Of a DNA stretch of 64,000 bases, positions 32,254 through 40,935 are shown piece after piece. The DNA comes from MFZZ01 sp964610165 (GTDB lineage Bacteria; Patescibacteriota; Microgenomatia; UBA1406; GWC2-37-13). Location: positions 3,537-67,536 of the forward strand of contig CAZSUZ010000002.1 of NCBI GenBank assembly GCA_964610165.1, in the 5' to 3' direction. The stretch's first letter is position 1, and each line of letters starts with the position of its first letter. The notes beneath the pieces were generated by a model. It saw only the letters and a list, made by a program, of their open reading frames with translations, did no database searches and was not told the DNA's origin. The position numbers were made by a program, and so were the translations under genes.

Positions 32254-32646
32254 ATGGCACCTACAAAAACAACACAAAAACAAAAAACTAAAAGAGTAGT
32301 AGAAAACGGTAAGTTTTATATAACTGCTACTTTTAATAATACTCTTGTTACAGTAACTGATGAACAAGGTATACCTATTGTTATTAGTTCTTGCGGCATG
32401 TATGGTTTTACAGGAACAAGAAAATCCACACCATATGCAGGAACTGTTACAACAGAAGCAGCAATAAAAAAAGCAACAGAAGATCACAATATGAGAAAAG
32501 CTGATATCTTTGTAAAAGGTATTGGCCCAGGACGCGAAGCATCACTTCGTGCTTTAAGAGCATCATCTATTGATGTCGGAAAGATTGTCGATATGACACC
32601 TATTCCACACAATGGTGTTCGTCCACCAAAAGTAAGAAGAGTTTAA
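32254..32646 (+). CDS. rpsK: Ribosomal protein uS11
   Basis: 130 residues, with NGKFYITATFNNTLVTVTD, GFTGTRKSTPYA and the end PIPHNGVRPPKVRRV. The N-terminal 15 residues are Lys/Thr-rich. Confidence 0.97.
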   Translation: MAPTKTTQKQKTKRVVENGKFYITATFNNTLVTVTDEQGIPIVISSCGMYGFTGTRKSTPYAGTVTTEAAIKKATEDHNMRKADIFVKGIGPGREASLRALRASSIDVGKIVDMTPIPHNGVRPPKVRRV

Positions 32647-32678
32647 TTAGTTACATTTATTTATAATATTTTTATTCT

Positions 32679-33299
32679 ATGAGATATAACGGTCCAAAGA
32701 ACAGAATCGCAAGACGAGAAAACATGGATTTGGGTATGAAAACTCCAGGTTCAAAGGCTCAAGCTTCTTTATTGAAAAAAATCAATATATTACCTGGTCA
32801 ACATGGTGCCAAAGGTAGAAGAAAGAAATCTGAGCACAGTAGACAATTACGTGAAAAACAAAAATTAAGATATTCATTTGGTGTAACAGAAACTCAACTT
32901 AAGAAATATTTTGGTATTGCATCTAAACGAAAAGGTAATACATCTGTTATTTTGTCAGAAATTCTTGAAAGAAGACTTGATAATATTGTATATCGTTTAG
33001 GATTTGCTCCTACAAGAGCAGCAGCAAGACAACTTGTAAGTCATGGTCATATTGCAGTTAATGGTCGAAATGTAAAAGTAGCTTCATATCAAGTATCAGA
33101 TAATGATATTGTTACTTTTGCAAATGATAATACAAAAAAGATTCCTTATATTGAAGCTTATATGACTCAAAATGAAGTAATTCTTCCAGAATGGCTTCAA
33201 GTTAAAAAAGATTCAGGCACATTAGTGTCAACACCAGATAGTTCATTTATAGAAAAACAAGTCAATTTACGATTAGTAATTGAATTTTATTCACGTTAA
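32679..33299 (+). CDS. rpsD: Ribosomal protein uS4
   Basis: 206 residues without N-terminal zinc cysteines. LERRLDNIVYRLGFAPTRAA and RQLVSHGHIAVNGR form the S4 RNA-binding domain. Ends with NLRLVIEFYSR. Confidence 0.97.
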   Translation: MRYNGPKNRIARRENMDLGMKTPGSKAQASLLKKINILPGQHGAKGRRKKSEHSRQLREKQKLRYSFGVTETQLKKYFGIASKRKGNTSVILSEILERRLDNIVYRLGFAPTRAAARQLVSHGHIAVNGRNVKVASYQVSDNDIVTFANDNTKKIPYIEAYMTQNEVILPEWLQVKKDSGTLVSTPDSSFIEKQVNLRLVIEFYSR

Positions 33300-33322
33300 T
33301 TTTAAAAGTTATAGATTTTAAT

Positions 33323-34243
33323 ATGTTAGAACCACAGTTTAATTTAAAAGTTGAAGAACAAACAAATACATATGCAAAGTTTGTATATGAACCATTAAAC
33401 GCAAGTTTTGGTAATAGTATTGGTAATGCTCTTCGACGTACATTACTTTCTTCATTACCTGGAGCTGTAATGGGATATGTAAAATTTCAAAAAGCACCAC
33501 ACTTTTTTACAACAATTCCTGGAGTTAAAGAATCAGTTCTTGATATTGTATTAAATTTAAAACAAATTAGATTTAAAGCAAATGGAAAAGGACCTTTCCA
33601 AGTAAATCTTTCAGTAAAAGGTGCTAAAAAGGTATATGCAAAAGATATTACCGGAGAAGTTGAAGCAGTAAATGGTGATTTATATATTGCAGAAGTAACA
33701 GACGCAAAAGCAACTTTAGATTTTGATGCAATTGTAGAAGTCGGTTATGGATATATGCCTTCAGAAGAAAGAGAACCACAAAGTGGATATGTCTCTATTG
33801 ATTCAGCATTTTCACCTGTACAAAAGGTTAACTTTAAAGTAGAAGAAGCACGTGTAGGACGAAAAACAAATTATGACAGACTCATTCTTGAAATCTGGAC
33901 AGATGGAAGTATTTCACCTGAACAAGCATTGCAAGAAGCATCACTTATACTTACAAAACATTTCCAAGGAATCCACGAAGGTAAAAGTGCAGCAGGAGAA
34001 GAAGCAACACAAATTGCAGATGCTCAACAGGAAAAGAAAAATCCTAAAGCATATGAAACAATAATTGATGAATTAAATCTTCCATCACGTGTTATTAATG
34101 CATTGCTTCGTGAAAATATCGAAACAGTCGCAGATTTAGTAGAACGTGGCAAAGAAGATCTTACCAATCTAAAAGGTGTAGGTAAAAAATCTATTGATCT
34201 AATTGTTGAAGAATTAGAAAAAATGGATGTTGAATTGAAATAA
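33323..34243 (+). CDS. rpoA: RNA polymerase alpha subunit
   Basis: 306 residues. The N-terminal assembly domain has GNSIGNALRRTLLSSLPG and VLDIVLNLKQ. The C-terminal domain (about 245-306) is complete, with LPSRVINALLRENIETVADL and LKGVGKKSIDLI, so UP-element and activator contacts are possible. Confidence 0.97.
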   Translation: MLEPQFNLKVEEQTNTYAKFVYEPLNASFGNSIGNALRRTLLSSLPGAVMGYVKFQKAPHFFTTIPGVKESVLDIVLNLKQIRFKANGKGPFQVNLSVKGAKKVYAKDITGEVEAVNGDLYIAEVTDAKATLDFDAIVEVGYGYMPSEEREPQSGYVSIDSAFSPVQKVNFKVEEARVGRKTNYDRLILEIWTDGSISPEQALQEASLILTKHFQGIHEGKSAAGEEATQIADAQQEKKNPKAYETIIDELNLPSRVINALLRENIETVADLVERGKEDLTNLKGVGKKSIDLIVEELEKMDVELK

Positions 34244-34260
34244 ATTATTACGAAGATAGT

Positions 34261-34713
34261 ATGATTCACAAAACAAAAAAAATAAAATTTAAGAACGGAC
34301 AAGACGCAAATGCAATGTTAATGCGTAAACTCATGTACAATTTTTTACGTGATTCTCGTATTACAACAACTGAAGCAAAAGCTAAAGCATTAAAAATGTA
34401 TATGGATCGTGTTGTTTCTAAAGCAAAAGAAAAGACCGAAGCTAATAAGAATTATTTACTGAGATATTTTAATGATCAGAAAATTATTTCTGTTTTGTTT
34501 AATCAGGTAGGTCCAGCAGTTGCAAAAATTAATGGAGGTTTTGTCAAGATTGTTCGTAAAAATCAACGAGAAAATGATGCAACCATGATGGTTCAATTAC
34601 TTTGGGCACATCCAGTTGTTATTGATTGGGGAACATCTAAACCAGAACCAATAAAAGTAGAAAAGCCTGTTAAAAAAGAATCAAAAGTTAAAGAACCAAA
34701 AAAAACTAAATAA
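34261..34713 (+). CDS. rplQ: Ribosomal protein bL17 with K/E-rich tail
   Basis: 150 residues. ALLMR-type segment NAMLMRKLMYNFLRDSRI, then TTEAKAKALK. The final 22 or so residues (EPIKVEKPVKKESKVKEPKK) form a charged tail like those on uL22 and uS5. The opening residues MIHKTKKIKF are divergent from most bL17. Confidence 0.92.
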   Translation: MIHKTKKIKFKNGQDANAMLMRKLMYNFLRDSRITTTEAKAKALKMYMDRVVSKAKEKTEANKNYLLRYFNDQKIISVLFNQVGPAVAKINGGFVKIVRKNQRENDATMMVQLLWAHPVVIDWGTSKPEPIKVEKPVKKESKVKEPKKTK

Positions 34714-34734
34714 GCATTATAATTCAATATATCT

Positions 34735-35166
34735 ATGACAGAACAAACTAAATCAACAAGATCAATTTCATCAAAAGAAATTTCACGTTCATGGCATTTA
34801 ATTGACCTTCAAGGTAAAACACTAGGTCGAGAAATTCCTAGAATTTCTGAATTACTTCAAGGTAAGCATAAAGTAAATTTTGTACCTTATCTTGATAATG
34901 GTGATTTTGTAGTTGTAATTAATGCTAAAGAAGTCAAAATTACAGGGAAAAAAGCTAGTCAAAAAGAATATCAGTATTATTCAGGATTTCCAGGAGGACA
35001 ACGTGTCGTTCCATTTAAAGAAATGATGCAAAAGAATCCAAGAGAAATTATTAGACATGCAGTTACAGGTATGCTCCCAAAAACAAAATTACGTGATACT
35101 CGTTTATCCCGTTTATATATATTTGAAGGAGCAGAACATCCTCATGCAGACAAATTTAATTCATAA
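34735..35166 (+). CDS. rplM: Ribosomal protein uL13
   Basis: 143 residues with SRSWHLIDLQGKTLGREIPR, DFVVVINAKEVKITGKK and the MLPKTKLRDTRLSRLYIFEG end. Paired with rpsI as in most bacteria. Confidence 0.96.
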   Translation: MTEQTKSTRSISSKEISRSWHLIDLQGKTLGREIPRISELLQGKHKVNFVPYLDNGDFVVVINAKEVKITGKKASQKEYQYYSGFPGGQRVVPFKEMMQKNPREIIRHAVTGMLPKTKLRDTRLSRLYIFEGAEHPHADKFNS

Positions 35167-35188
35167 TTTATAATTTAAGTTAATAGAA

Positions 35189-35641
35189 ATGGCAAAAAAA
35201 GCAAAAGAACTACAATACTACGAAGCAATCGGTCGTCGAAAAGAATCTGTTGCACGTGTGCGTTTACATATTGCAACAACAAGTAAACCTGCAATGTATA
35301 AGGGTGAAAAAGTACAAGCTGGAGAAATGTTAATTAACAGTAAACCACTTGCTGAGTTTTTTGGAACAGAAGCTTTAAGAAGAAATGCTTTACAGCCATT
35401 ACGTATAACAGATAATGCTGAACGATTTGCTACAACAATTGTTGTCAGTGGTGGTGGTACAAAAGGACAACTAGAAGCAATCATTCTTGGTATTGCAAGA
35501 GCTCTTTGTAAAGTTGATGAAGAACTAAGACCAATACTTAAAGAAAATGGTTTATTAACTAGAGATCCAAGAGCAAAAGAAAGAAGAAAAGTTGGTACCG
35601 GTGGAAAAGCCAGAAGACAAAAACAATCACCAAAACGTTAA
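35189..35641 (+). CDS. rpsI: Ribosomal protein uS9
   Basis: 150 residues, YYEAIGRRKESVARVRLH, VSGGGTKGQLEAIILGIARA and the end LLTRDPRAKERRKVG with the basic tail RRQKQSPKR, which reaches the P-site tRNA. Last gene of the translation island. Confidence 0.97.
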   Translation: MAKKAKELQYYEAIGRRKESVARVRLHIATTSKPAMYKGEKVQAGEMLINSKPLAEFFGTEALRRNALQPLRITDNAERFATTIVVSGGGTKGQLEAIILGIARALCKVDEELRPILKENGLLTRDPRAKERRKVGTGGKARRQKQSPKR

Positions 35642-35658
35642 TATCTAACGTGTCGGTT

Positions 35659-36555
35659 ATGCCAAAACTTTCAATCATTATTCTCTCATATAATACGCGT
35701 GACATTACGTTTGCGTCTCTCGAAACGCTTATAAATAGTCTTCAAAAAACTGCTTTTACATCTGAAATTATTATCGTAGATAATGCTTCACAAGACGGTT
35801 CTGTAGAAATGCTTAAAAAATTTGAGCAACAGTTTGAAACTAATCATATTAGTATTACGGCTATTTTTAATAAAGAAAATGTGGGGTTTCCGAAAGGAAA
35901 TAATCAAGGAATTCATATTGCAAAAGGCGAATATATTTTATTTTTAAACTCAGATGTAATGGTTCAAGATATAGAATGGGATAAAATTCTTGAGTATATG
36001 GATGATCATCCAAAATGTGGTGCTCTTACCGTACGAGTTGAACTTCCTACGGGTGAAATAGATAAAGCTTCTCATCGAGGTTTCCCAACTGTTTGGAATG
36101 CATTCTCTTATTATTCAGGTTTAGAGAAGGTAACACAATATATTCCTGGGTTAAATATGTTATTTGGAGGGTATCATTTAACACATCTACATCTTCGCAA
36201 CATTCATGCCATTGATGCGTTAAGTGGTGCTTTTTTCTTAACACGTAAATCTATAATGGATGCTTTAAATGGTTTTGATGAAACATTTTTTATGTATGGT
36301 GAAGATTTAGATTTAGCATATAGAATTAAAGAAGTTGGATATACAATTATTTATTATCCATTAAGTACGGTACTTCATTTAAAGTATCAAAGTGGATTAA
36401 AAACTGATAAAAAGAAAACTCAAAGTAAAACAAAAGGACATTTTTTTAATGCTATGAAAATTTTTTACAAAAAACATTACGAAGCTTCAAATCCATTTTT
36501 TGTTAATGCACTCGTATATTTCTTTATTAATTTAAAAGAAAAAACTGCAAAATGA
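35659..36555 (+). CDS. Family 2 glycosyltransferase
   Basis: 298 residues from the ATG at 35659; a GTG at 35650 in the same frame is an alternative. IIILSYNTRD, IVDNASQDGS, NSDVMVQD and FMYGEDLDLAYRI are the usual GT2 nucleotide-sugar and acceptor motifs. The layout resembles rhamnosyltransferases, which would fit the rml genes in this window; that link is an inference. Overlaps the next gene by 4 bases (ATGA). Confidence 0.85.
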   Translation: MPKLSIIILSYNTRDITFASLETLINSLQKTAFTSEIIIVDNASQDGSVEMLKKFEQQFETNHISITAIFNKENVGFPKGNNQGIHIAKGEYILFLNSDVMVQDIEWDKILEYMDDHPKCGALTVRVELPTGEIDKASHRGFPTVWNAFSYYSGLEKVTQYIPGLNMLFGGYHLTHLHLRNIHAIDALSGAFFLTRKSIMDALNGFDETFFMYGEDLDLAYRIKEVGYTIIYYPLSTVLHLKYQSGLKTDKKKTQSKTKGHFFNAMKIFYKKHYEASNPFFVNALVYFFINLKEKTAK

Positions 36556-37646
36556 AACGAATAGGCATAGATGCCCGTTTATATTTTCAAACAGGTGTAG
36601 GCGTTTATTTACGTAATTTAATTTATTTTTTACAACAAAATCTTCCCTCAGATTATGAATTTTATATATATGTCTTGCAAAAAGATAGTTACCAAATACA
36701 ATTTAATTCTTCTCAATTAATTAAACGAGAAGTAACTTCTCATTGGCATTCTTTTTCAGAACAAACGACATTTTTATCCATACTTAATAACGATAAATTA
36801 GATTTGATGCATTTTACTTATTTCAGTTACCCAGTTTTATATAGTAAAAAATTTATATCTACAATTCATGATATAACTCCACTTATTCATAAAACAGGGC
36901 GTGCATCTACATTGAATCCATTATTTTATGAATTAAAGTATCAATCTTTTAAATTTGTATTACAGCAACAAATAAAACATTCATCTGTAGTAATAACCCC
37001 AACAGAAACGGTAAAAAAACAAGTAATTGATATGTATGGAAAAAAATATGCAAACAAAATTATTCCTATATATGAAGGAATAAATGTTGAAATGGAACAT
37101 TTAAAAGGGAATACAGCATTAAAATCGAAATTTGCTAAGCCTTTTTTTCTTTATATTGGTAATTTTTATCCGCATAAAAATGTTGAAACCCTTATTTCTG
37201 CATTTAAAAATATAAATACAGATACAGAGTTGGTGTTAGTTGGACCAGCTAATTATTTTTCAAGTAGGTTAGAAAATAAATGTAAAGAAAAAAATATGAG
37301 TAATATTCGTTTTTATCATGCTGGTTCCAATGAAGATTTAGTTTTCTTCTATAAAAATGCAATTGCACTAATTAATCCGTCTATTTCAGAAGGATTTGGG
37401 CTACCTCTCGTAGAGGCTGCTCATTTTAATTTACCAGTAATTGCCTCCGATATAGAAGTATTTCATGAAGTATTAGGTTCTTATTTTATATCTTTCGATC
37501 CAAGTTCTATTGAAGAATTATCTACAATATTAAAAAATGTTATTAATAAACAACAAAAATTAATTCCACCTCGCACAAAAGAAACTATTTCTTTTAAAAA
37601 CATGACAGAAGAGATTTTGCAAATTTATAAGAATTTGCTAAAATAG
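36552..37646 (+). CDS. Family 4 glycosyltransferase
   Basis: 364 residues in a GT-B fold. ARLYFQTGVGVYLRNLIYFL opens the N-terminal domain. YIGNFYPHKNVETLISAF and PSISEGFGLPLVEAA (the EX7E motif) form the donor-sugar site. Mannosyl- or similar transferase, acceptor unknown. Co-translated with the preceding GT2. Confidence 0.88.
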   Translation: MKRIGIDARLYFQTGVGVYLRNLIYFLQQNLPSDYEFYIYVLQKDSYQIQFNSSQLIKREVTSHWHSFSEQTTFLSILNNDKLDLMHFTYFSYPVLYSKKFISTIHDITPLIHKTGRASTLNPLFYELKYQSFKFVLQQQIKHSSVVITPTETVKKQVIDMYGKKYANKIIPIYEGINVEMEHLKGNTALKSKFAKPFFLYIGNFYPHKNVETLISAFKNINTDTELVLVGPANYFSSRLENKCKEKNMSNIRFYHAGSNEDLVFFYKNAIALINPSISEGFGLPLVEAAHFNLPVIASDIEVFHEVLGSYFISFDPSSIEELSTILKNVINKQQKLIPPRTKETISFKNMTEEILQIYKNLLK

Positions 37647-37710
37647 TAATTCTTATTTTTTAAGTAAAAAATATAAGTATATTTTTGTTTCGAAATAAAT
37701 CACTCGATAG

Positions 37711-37738
37711 TTGATGTATAGGATAGTGTGTATATTTA
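37711..37738 (+). promoter_or_regulatory. Possible promoter of the 37-residue peptide gene
   Basis: TTGATG (37711-37716), a 16-base spacer and TATTTA (37733-37738). The fit is moderate. It gives a leader of about 65 bases. Confidence 0.3.
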
Positions 37739-37785
37739 TTTGCATAGTATCTTATACCATCAGCTTATTAGAGTGATGGACTTGA

Positions 37786-37810
37786 AGTCTTACCGAAAGG
37801 AGGTGAGACT
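37786..37810 (+). promoter_or_regulatory. Hairpin that sequesters the ribosome-binding site of the peptide gene
   Basis: AGTCTTACC (37786-37794) pairs over 9 bp, one of them a G-U wobble, with GGTGAGACT (37802-37810) around the loop GAAAGGA. The ribosome-binding site AAAGGAGGTGA (37796-37806) lies half in the loop and half in the stem. A rival stem GACT/AGTC begins at 37779. Translation could be controlled by opening this hairpin. Confidence 0.55.
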
Positions 37811-37811
37811 C

Positions 37812-37925
37812 ATGTTAAATACATTGTTTGCGCGAAATGCAAACGTATGGCGTATCGCCTTTGCAGTTGGTACGTTAGCTATGTTTGTGATCAGCGCAGG
37901 CGCTCCCCATGGCTATGGGGGGTAG
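37812..37925 (+). CDS. 37-residue hydrophobic peptide with near-perfect ribosome-binding site
   Basis: MLNTLFARNANVWRIAFAVG, then a hydrophobic run to about residue 29 and a final APHGYGG. It could be a membrane-inserted or exported peptide. AAAGGAGGTGA, fully complementary to a standard 16S 3' end, lies 5 bases before the ATG, the best such site in the window. The bases are more GC-rich than the glycosyltransferase genes on both sides. Two strong hairpins follow. It stands alone in a polysaccharide locus with its own signals. I do not recognise it; a small regulatory or secreted peptide is possible. Confidence 0.55.
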   Translation: MLNTLFARNANVWRIAFAVGTLAMFVISAGAPHGYGG

Positions 37926-37930
37926 TAACT

Positions 37931-37984
37931 GACCTCTTTGGAGGTCGTATTATGATCGAGAGGTGGTAACTCCACCTCTCGATC
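37931..37984 (+). terminator. Tandem hairpins after the peptide gene
   Basis: First hairpin: GACCTC (37931-37936), TTTG, GAGGTC (37941-37946). Second: GATCGAGAGGTGG (37954-37966), loop TAACT, CCACCTCTCGATC (37972-37984), a 13-bp perfect stem followed by CCTTTCTTTC. The second fits an intrinsic terminator with an imperfect T-run. This and the peptide gene account for the interval 37647-38025. Confidence 0.65.
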
Positions 37985-38013
37985 CCTTTCTTTCAAGATA
38001 GTATATTACGGTA

Positions 38014-38019
38014 TATAAT
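38014..38019 (+). promoter_or_regulatory. -10 box of the 38026 glycosyltransferase, leaderless
   Basis: TATAAT (38014-38019) ends 6 bases before the ATG at 38026. No ribosome-binding site. Confidence 0.55.
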
Positions 38020-38025
38020 AGTTAG

Positions 38026-39120
38026 ATGAAAATAGCTATTGTGTATGATTGGATAGATAAATGGGGTGGAGTAGAACGCCTATTACTTACGTTACATGAG
38101 CAATACCCAGATGCTGACTGGTATACCTCCTACTATGATCAAAAGTCCGCTGTATGGGCTAAAAATCTGCGCATTAAGACATCATTCATTCAAAAGTTAC
38201 CAGCGTTTATTAGAAATAGCAGATTATTATCATTCATTTTGTATCCATATGCGTTTGAAAGCTTTAATTTAAATGAATATGATTTGGTAGTTTCTGTTAC
38301 TTCATCATTTGCAAAAGGTGTTATAACAAAACCACAGACAAAACATATTTGTTATCTACTTACTCCAACAAGATATTTATGGGGAATGACAGATGTGTAT
38401 CTTTCAAAGTGGAAACAAATAATTTTTGCACCATTATTAAAAAAACTGAGAAAGTGGGATTATATTGCAGCTCAAAGACCAGATGTTATTCTTACTTTAT
38501 CAAAACATGTTGCCAACAGATGTCTTAATTATTATAAACGAGAAGCTAAGGTCGTGTATCCGCCTTTTGATATACAATACTGGGATGAAATAAAAAAGAG
38601 TATACCTGTTATAAAAGAAAGATCTGATTATTATCTTGTTGTTTCCAGACTGGAATATTATAAAAAAGTAAATCTGCTTATAGATTTATTTAATCAACGG
38701 GGAGATAAACTTATAATCGTTGGTACAGGAAGTCAAAAATTAAAATTACAACAAAAAGCAAATAACAATATCTTTTTTAAAGAAAATTTGTCAGATAAGG
38801 AATTAGCGCAATTATATATTCGTGCAAAAGCACTGATTATGCCTCAAGAAGAAGATTTTGGATACGTTTCCTTAGAAGCTCAGTTTTTTGGATGTCCAGT
38901 CATTGCGTATAAAGAAAGTGGAGTTTCAGAAACTCTGGATAAGACAAATGATAGTCGATTGGTAGATACTCAATCTATAGCATCATTTCAACATGAGCTT
39001 GAAAGATTCGAGGCTGTTGCTTACAATGTAGACAAGAGACAGAGAATACATAAAGAGCATTTTGAACAATTCTCTCAATCACATTTTATTAATACATTAT
39101 TAAAACTAACTAATACCTAA
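38026..39120 (+). CDS. Family 4 glycosyltransferase
   Basis: 364 residues, MKIAIVYDWIDKWGGVERLL, a GT-B fold. SRLEYYKKVNLLIDLF and PQEEDFGYVSLEAQFFGCPV give the donor-binding domain, with a Glu-rich EX7E variant. The next gene makes GDP-mannose, so a mannosyltransferase is a reasonable guess. First gene of a probable operon that runs to recO. Confidence 0.87.
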   Translation: MKIAIVYDWIDKWGGVERLLLTLHEQYPDADWYTSYYDQKSAVWAKNLRIKTSFIQKLPAFIRNSRLLSFILYPYAFESFNLNEYDLVVSVTSSFAKGVITKPQTKHICYLLTPTRYLWGMTDVYLSKWKQIIFAPLLKKLRKWDYIAAQRPDVILTLSKHVANRCLNYYKREAKVVYPPFDIQYWDEIKKSIPVIKERSDYYLVVSRLEYYKKVNLLIDLFNQRGDKLIIVGTGSQKLKLQQKANNNIFFKENLSDKELAQLYIRAKALIMPQEEDFGYVSLEAQFFGCPVIAYKESGVSETLDKTNDSRLVDTQSIASFQHELERFEAVAYNVDKRQRIHKEHFEQFSQSHFINTLLKLTNT

Positions 39121-39122
39121 CT

Positions 39123-40205
39123 ATGAAAGCAGTAATATTTGCAGGGGGAGTCGGCACTAGACTCTGGCCTTTATCTCGTAAAAAATCTCCAAAACAATTT
39201 GAAAAAGTTGTAGGCGATAAGTCTACATTACAACTCGCAGCAGAAAAATTATTTCCAGAATTTAAAGAAGAAGATATTTATGTCTCAACGGGAACTAGTT
39301 ATGTAAATTTAGTTAAAGATCAACTGCCTTTTATTCCACATGAAAACATAATTGCCGAGCCAGCAAAACGTGATGTTGGTCCAGCAGTTGCATTGGTTAT
39401 GGGGTATTTAGCAAAAAAATTTCCTAATGAACCAGTCATTATTTTATGGAGTGATCATTTAGTAAAAAGAATTGATGAATTTAAGCAGATTATTTTGGAA
39501 TCGAGCAAAATTATTGAGCATGATCATGAACGAATTATTTTTATTGGACAAAAACCTCGTTTTGCTTCAGAAAACTTAGGATGGATAGAAACAGGTGATG
39601 TTGTAAAAGAATCTGGCGTAATGTTTAGATCGTTTGAAGGGTTTAAATATAGACCAGATAAAGTAACAGCAGAAGCTTACTTTCATGATAAAAAATATTG
39701 TTGGAATTTAGGATATTTTGTTTCCACTCCTAAATATATAACTGGATTATTTCAAAGATATACACCAGCAATTTATGATGTCATAGAAAAAATTACAAAC
39801 TTTTCCACATTTGCAGAATTTACTGAAAATTTAATGAAGTATTATCCAGAAATGCCGGAAATAAGTTTTGACAATGCAATACTTGAGCAGATGGATAAGA
39901 AAAATGCATATGTTGTAATGGAAGATATTGGCTGGAGTGATGTTGGTGCATGGGAAGCTTTAAAAGAGGCATTAGAAGAACAACGTCAAGACAATATTAT
40001 TAAAGGAAAAGTATTACTTGAAACTTCTGAAGATAATCTTGTATACAATTATGAAGACACAAAATTAATTGTTGGTGTGGATCTTAAAGATTTGCTGGTT
40101 GTAAATACAGGAGATGTTATTCTTGTAGCAAAGAAATCTTCGGTACAACGTATTAAAAAATTAGTTGAAGGTTTTCAGGGTACTGAAAATGAACACCTAA
40201 CGTAA
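39123..40205 (+). CDS. manC: Mannose-1-phosphate guanylyltransferase
   Basis: Makes GDP-mannose from mannose-1-phosphate and GTP. 360 residues with FAGGVGTRLWPLSRKKSPKQF-type signature at the N-terminus (residues 6-26), the AEPAKRDVGPA motif and the late WSDVGAWEAL. It lacks the C-terminal isomerase domain of the long bifunctional enzymes. Begins 2 bases after the glycosyltransferase. Confidence 0.9.
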   Translation: MKAVIFAGGVGTRLWPLSRKKSPKQFEKVVGDKSTLQLAAEKLFPEFKEEDIYVSTGTSYVNLVKDQLPFIPHENIIAEPAKRDVGPAVALVMGYLAKKFPNEPVIILWSDHLVKRIDEFKQIILESSKIIEHDHERIIFIGQKPRFASENLGWIETGDVVKESGVMFRSFEGFKYRPDKVTAEAYFHDKKYCWNLGYFVSTPKYITGLFQRYTPAIYDVIEKITNFSTFAEFTENLMKYYPEMPEISFDNAILEQMDKKNAYVVMEDIGWSDVGAWEALKEALEEQRQDNIIKGKVLLETSEDNLVYNYEDTKLIVGVDLKDLLVVNTGDVILVAKKSSVQRIKKLVEGFQGTENEHLT

Positions 40206-40232
40206 CACTATTATTTTATTGATTTTAACTCC

Positions 40233-40904
40233 ATGACTCAGAAATCATCTTTATTTAGCGGAGAACTTTATAATCAAACTATTAAAAGATTAATGGATGT
40301 AGTATTGTCTCTTATTCTACTTGTTATTTTTATTATTCCAGCAGTTATTGTTGCAGTTTTTATTAAAATATCTTCCAAAGGTCCTATTTTTGCAGATGTG
40401 CCAGCGCGTATTGGTGAACATGGGAAAAAGTTTAAAATGTATAAGTTTCGATCAATGATTGAAAATGCTCATGTTTTGTTAACAACTGATCCAAGTTTTA
40501 AACAATTATACGAAGAGTATAAAAAAGGAAGTTACAAATTATATAATGATCCACGCGTAACCTCAGTTGGAAGATTTATTCGCAAACATTCACTTGATGA
40601 AATTCCACAAATTATAAATGTACTTAAAGGAGATATGAGTATTATAGGACCTCGAGCATATTATCCAGATGAGCTAAAAGAACAACAAAAAAAATTCCCT
40701 CATGCTCAAAATTTGGTAGATAAAGTATTATCTGTAAAACCGGGTATTACAGGTTTGTGGCAAGTCTCTGGAAGATCTGAAATTAATTTTGGTGAGCGTA
40801 TTGTTATTGATGCACAATATGTAGACAAATTATCTTTAAAAAACGATATAATTATTATTCTTAAAACTCCTTATGTCATGTTGACAGGTAAAGGAGCTGT
40901 ATGA
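40233..40904 (+). CDS. Polyprenyl-phosphate sugar-1-phosphate transferase (WcaJ/PglC type)
   Basis: 223 residues, a short bacterial sugar transferase with one N-terminal membrane segment (about 22-42), KFRSMIENAH, HSLDEIPQIINVLKGDMSI, GPRAYYPDE and KPGITGLWQVSGRSE. It starts a lipid-linked glycan by loading the first sugar on undecaprenyl phosphate. It lacks the large N-terminal domain of WcaJ, as in monotopic PglC enzymes. Confidence 0.9.
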   Translation: MTQKSSLFSGELYNQTIKRLMDVVLSLILLVIFIIPAVIVAVFIKISSKGPIFADVPARIGEHGKKFKMYKFRSMIENAHVLLTTDPSFKQLYEEYKKGSYKLYNDPRVTSVGRFIRKHSLDEIPQIINVLKGDMSIIGPRAYYPDELKEQQKKFPHAQNLVDKVLSVKPGITGLWQVSGRSEINFGERIVIDAQYVDKLSLKNDIIIILKTPYVMLTGKGAV

Positions 40905-40935
40905 GATAGTAAAGTAATTAATTTATTTTTTAACT

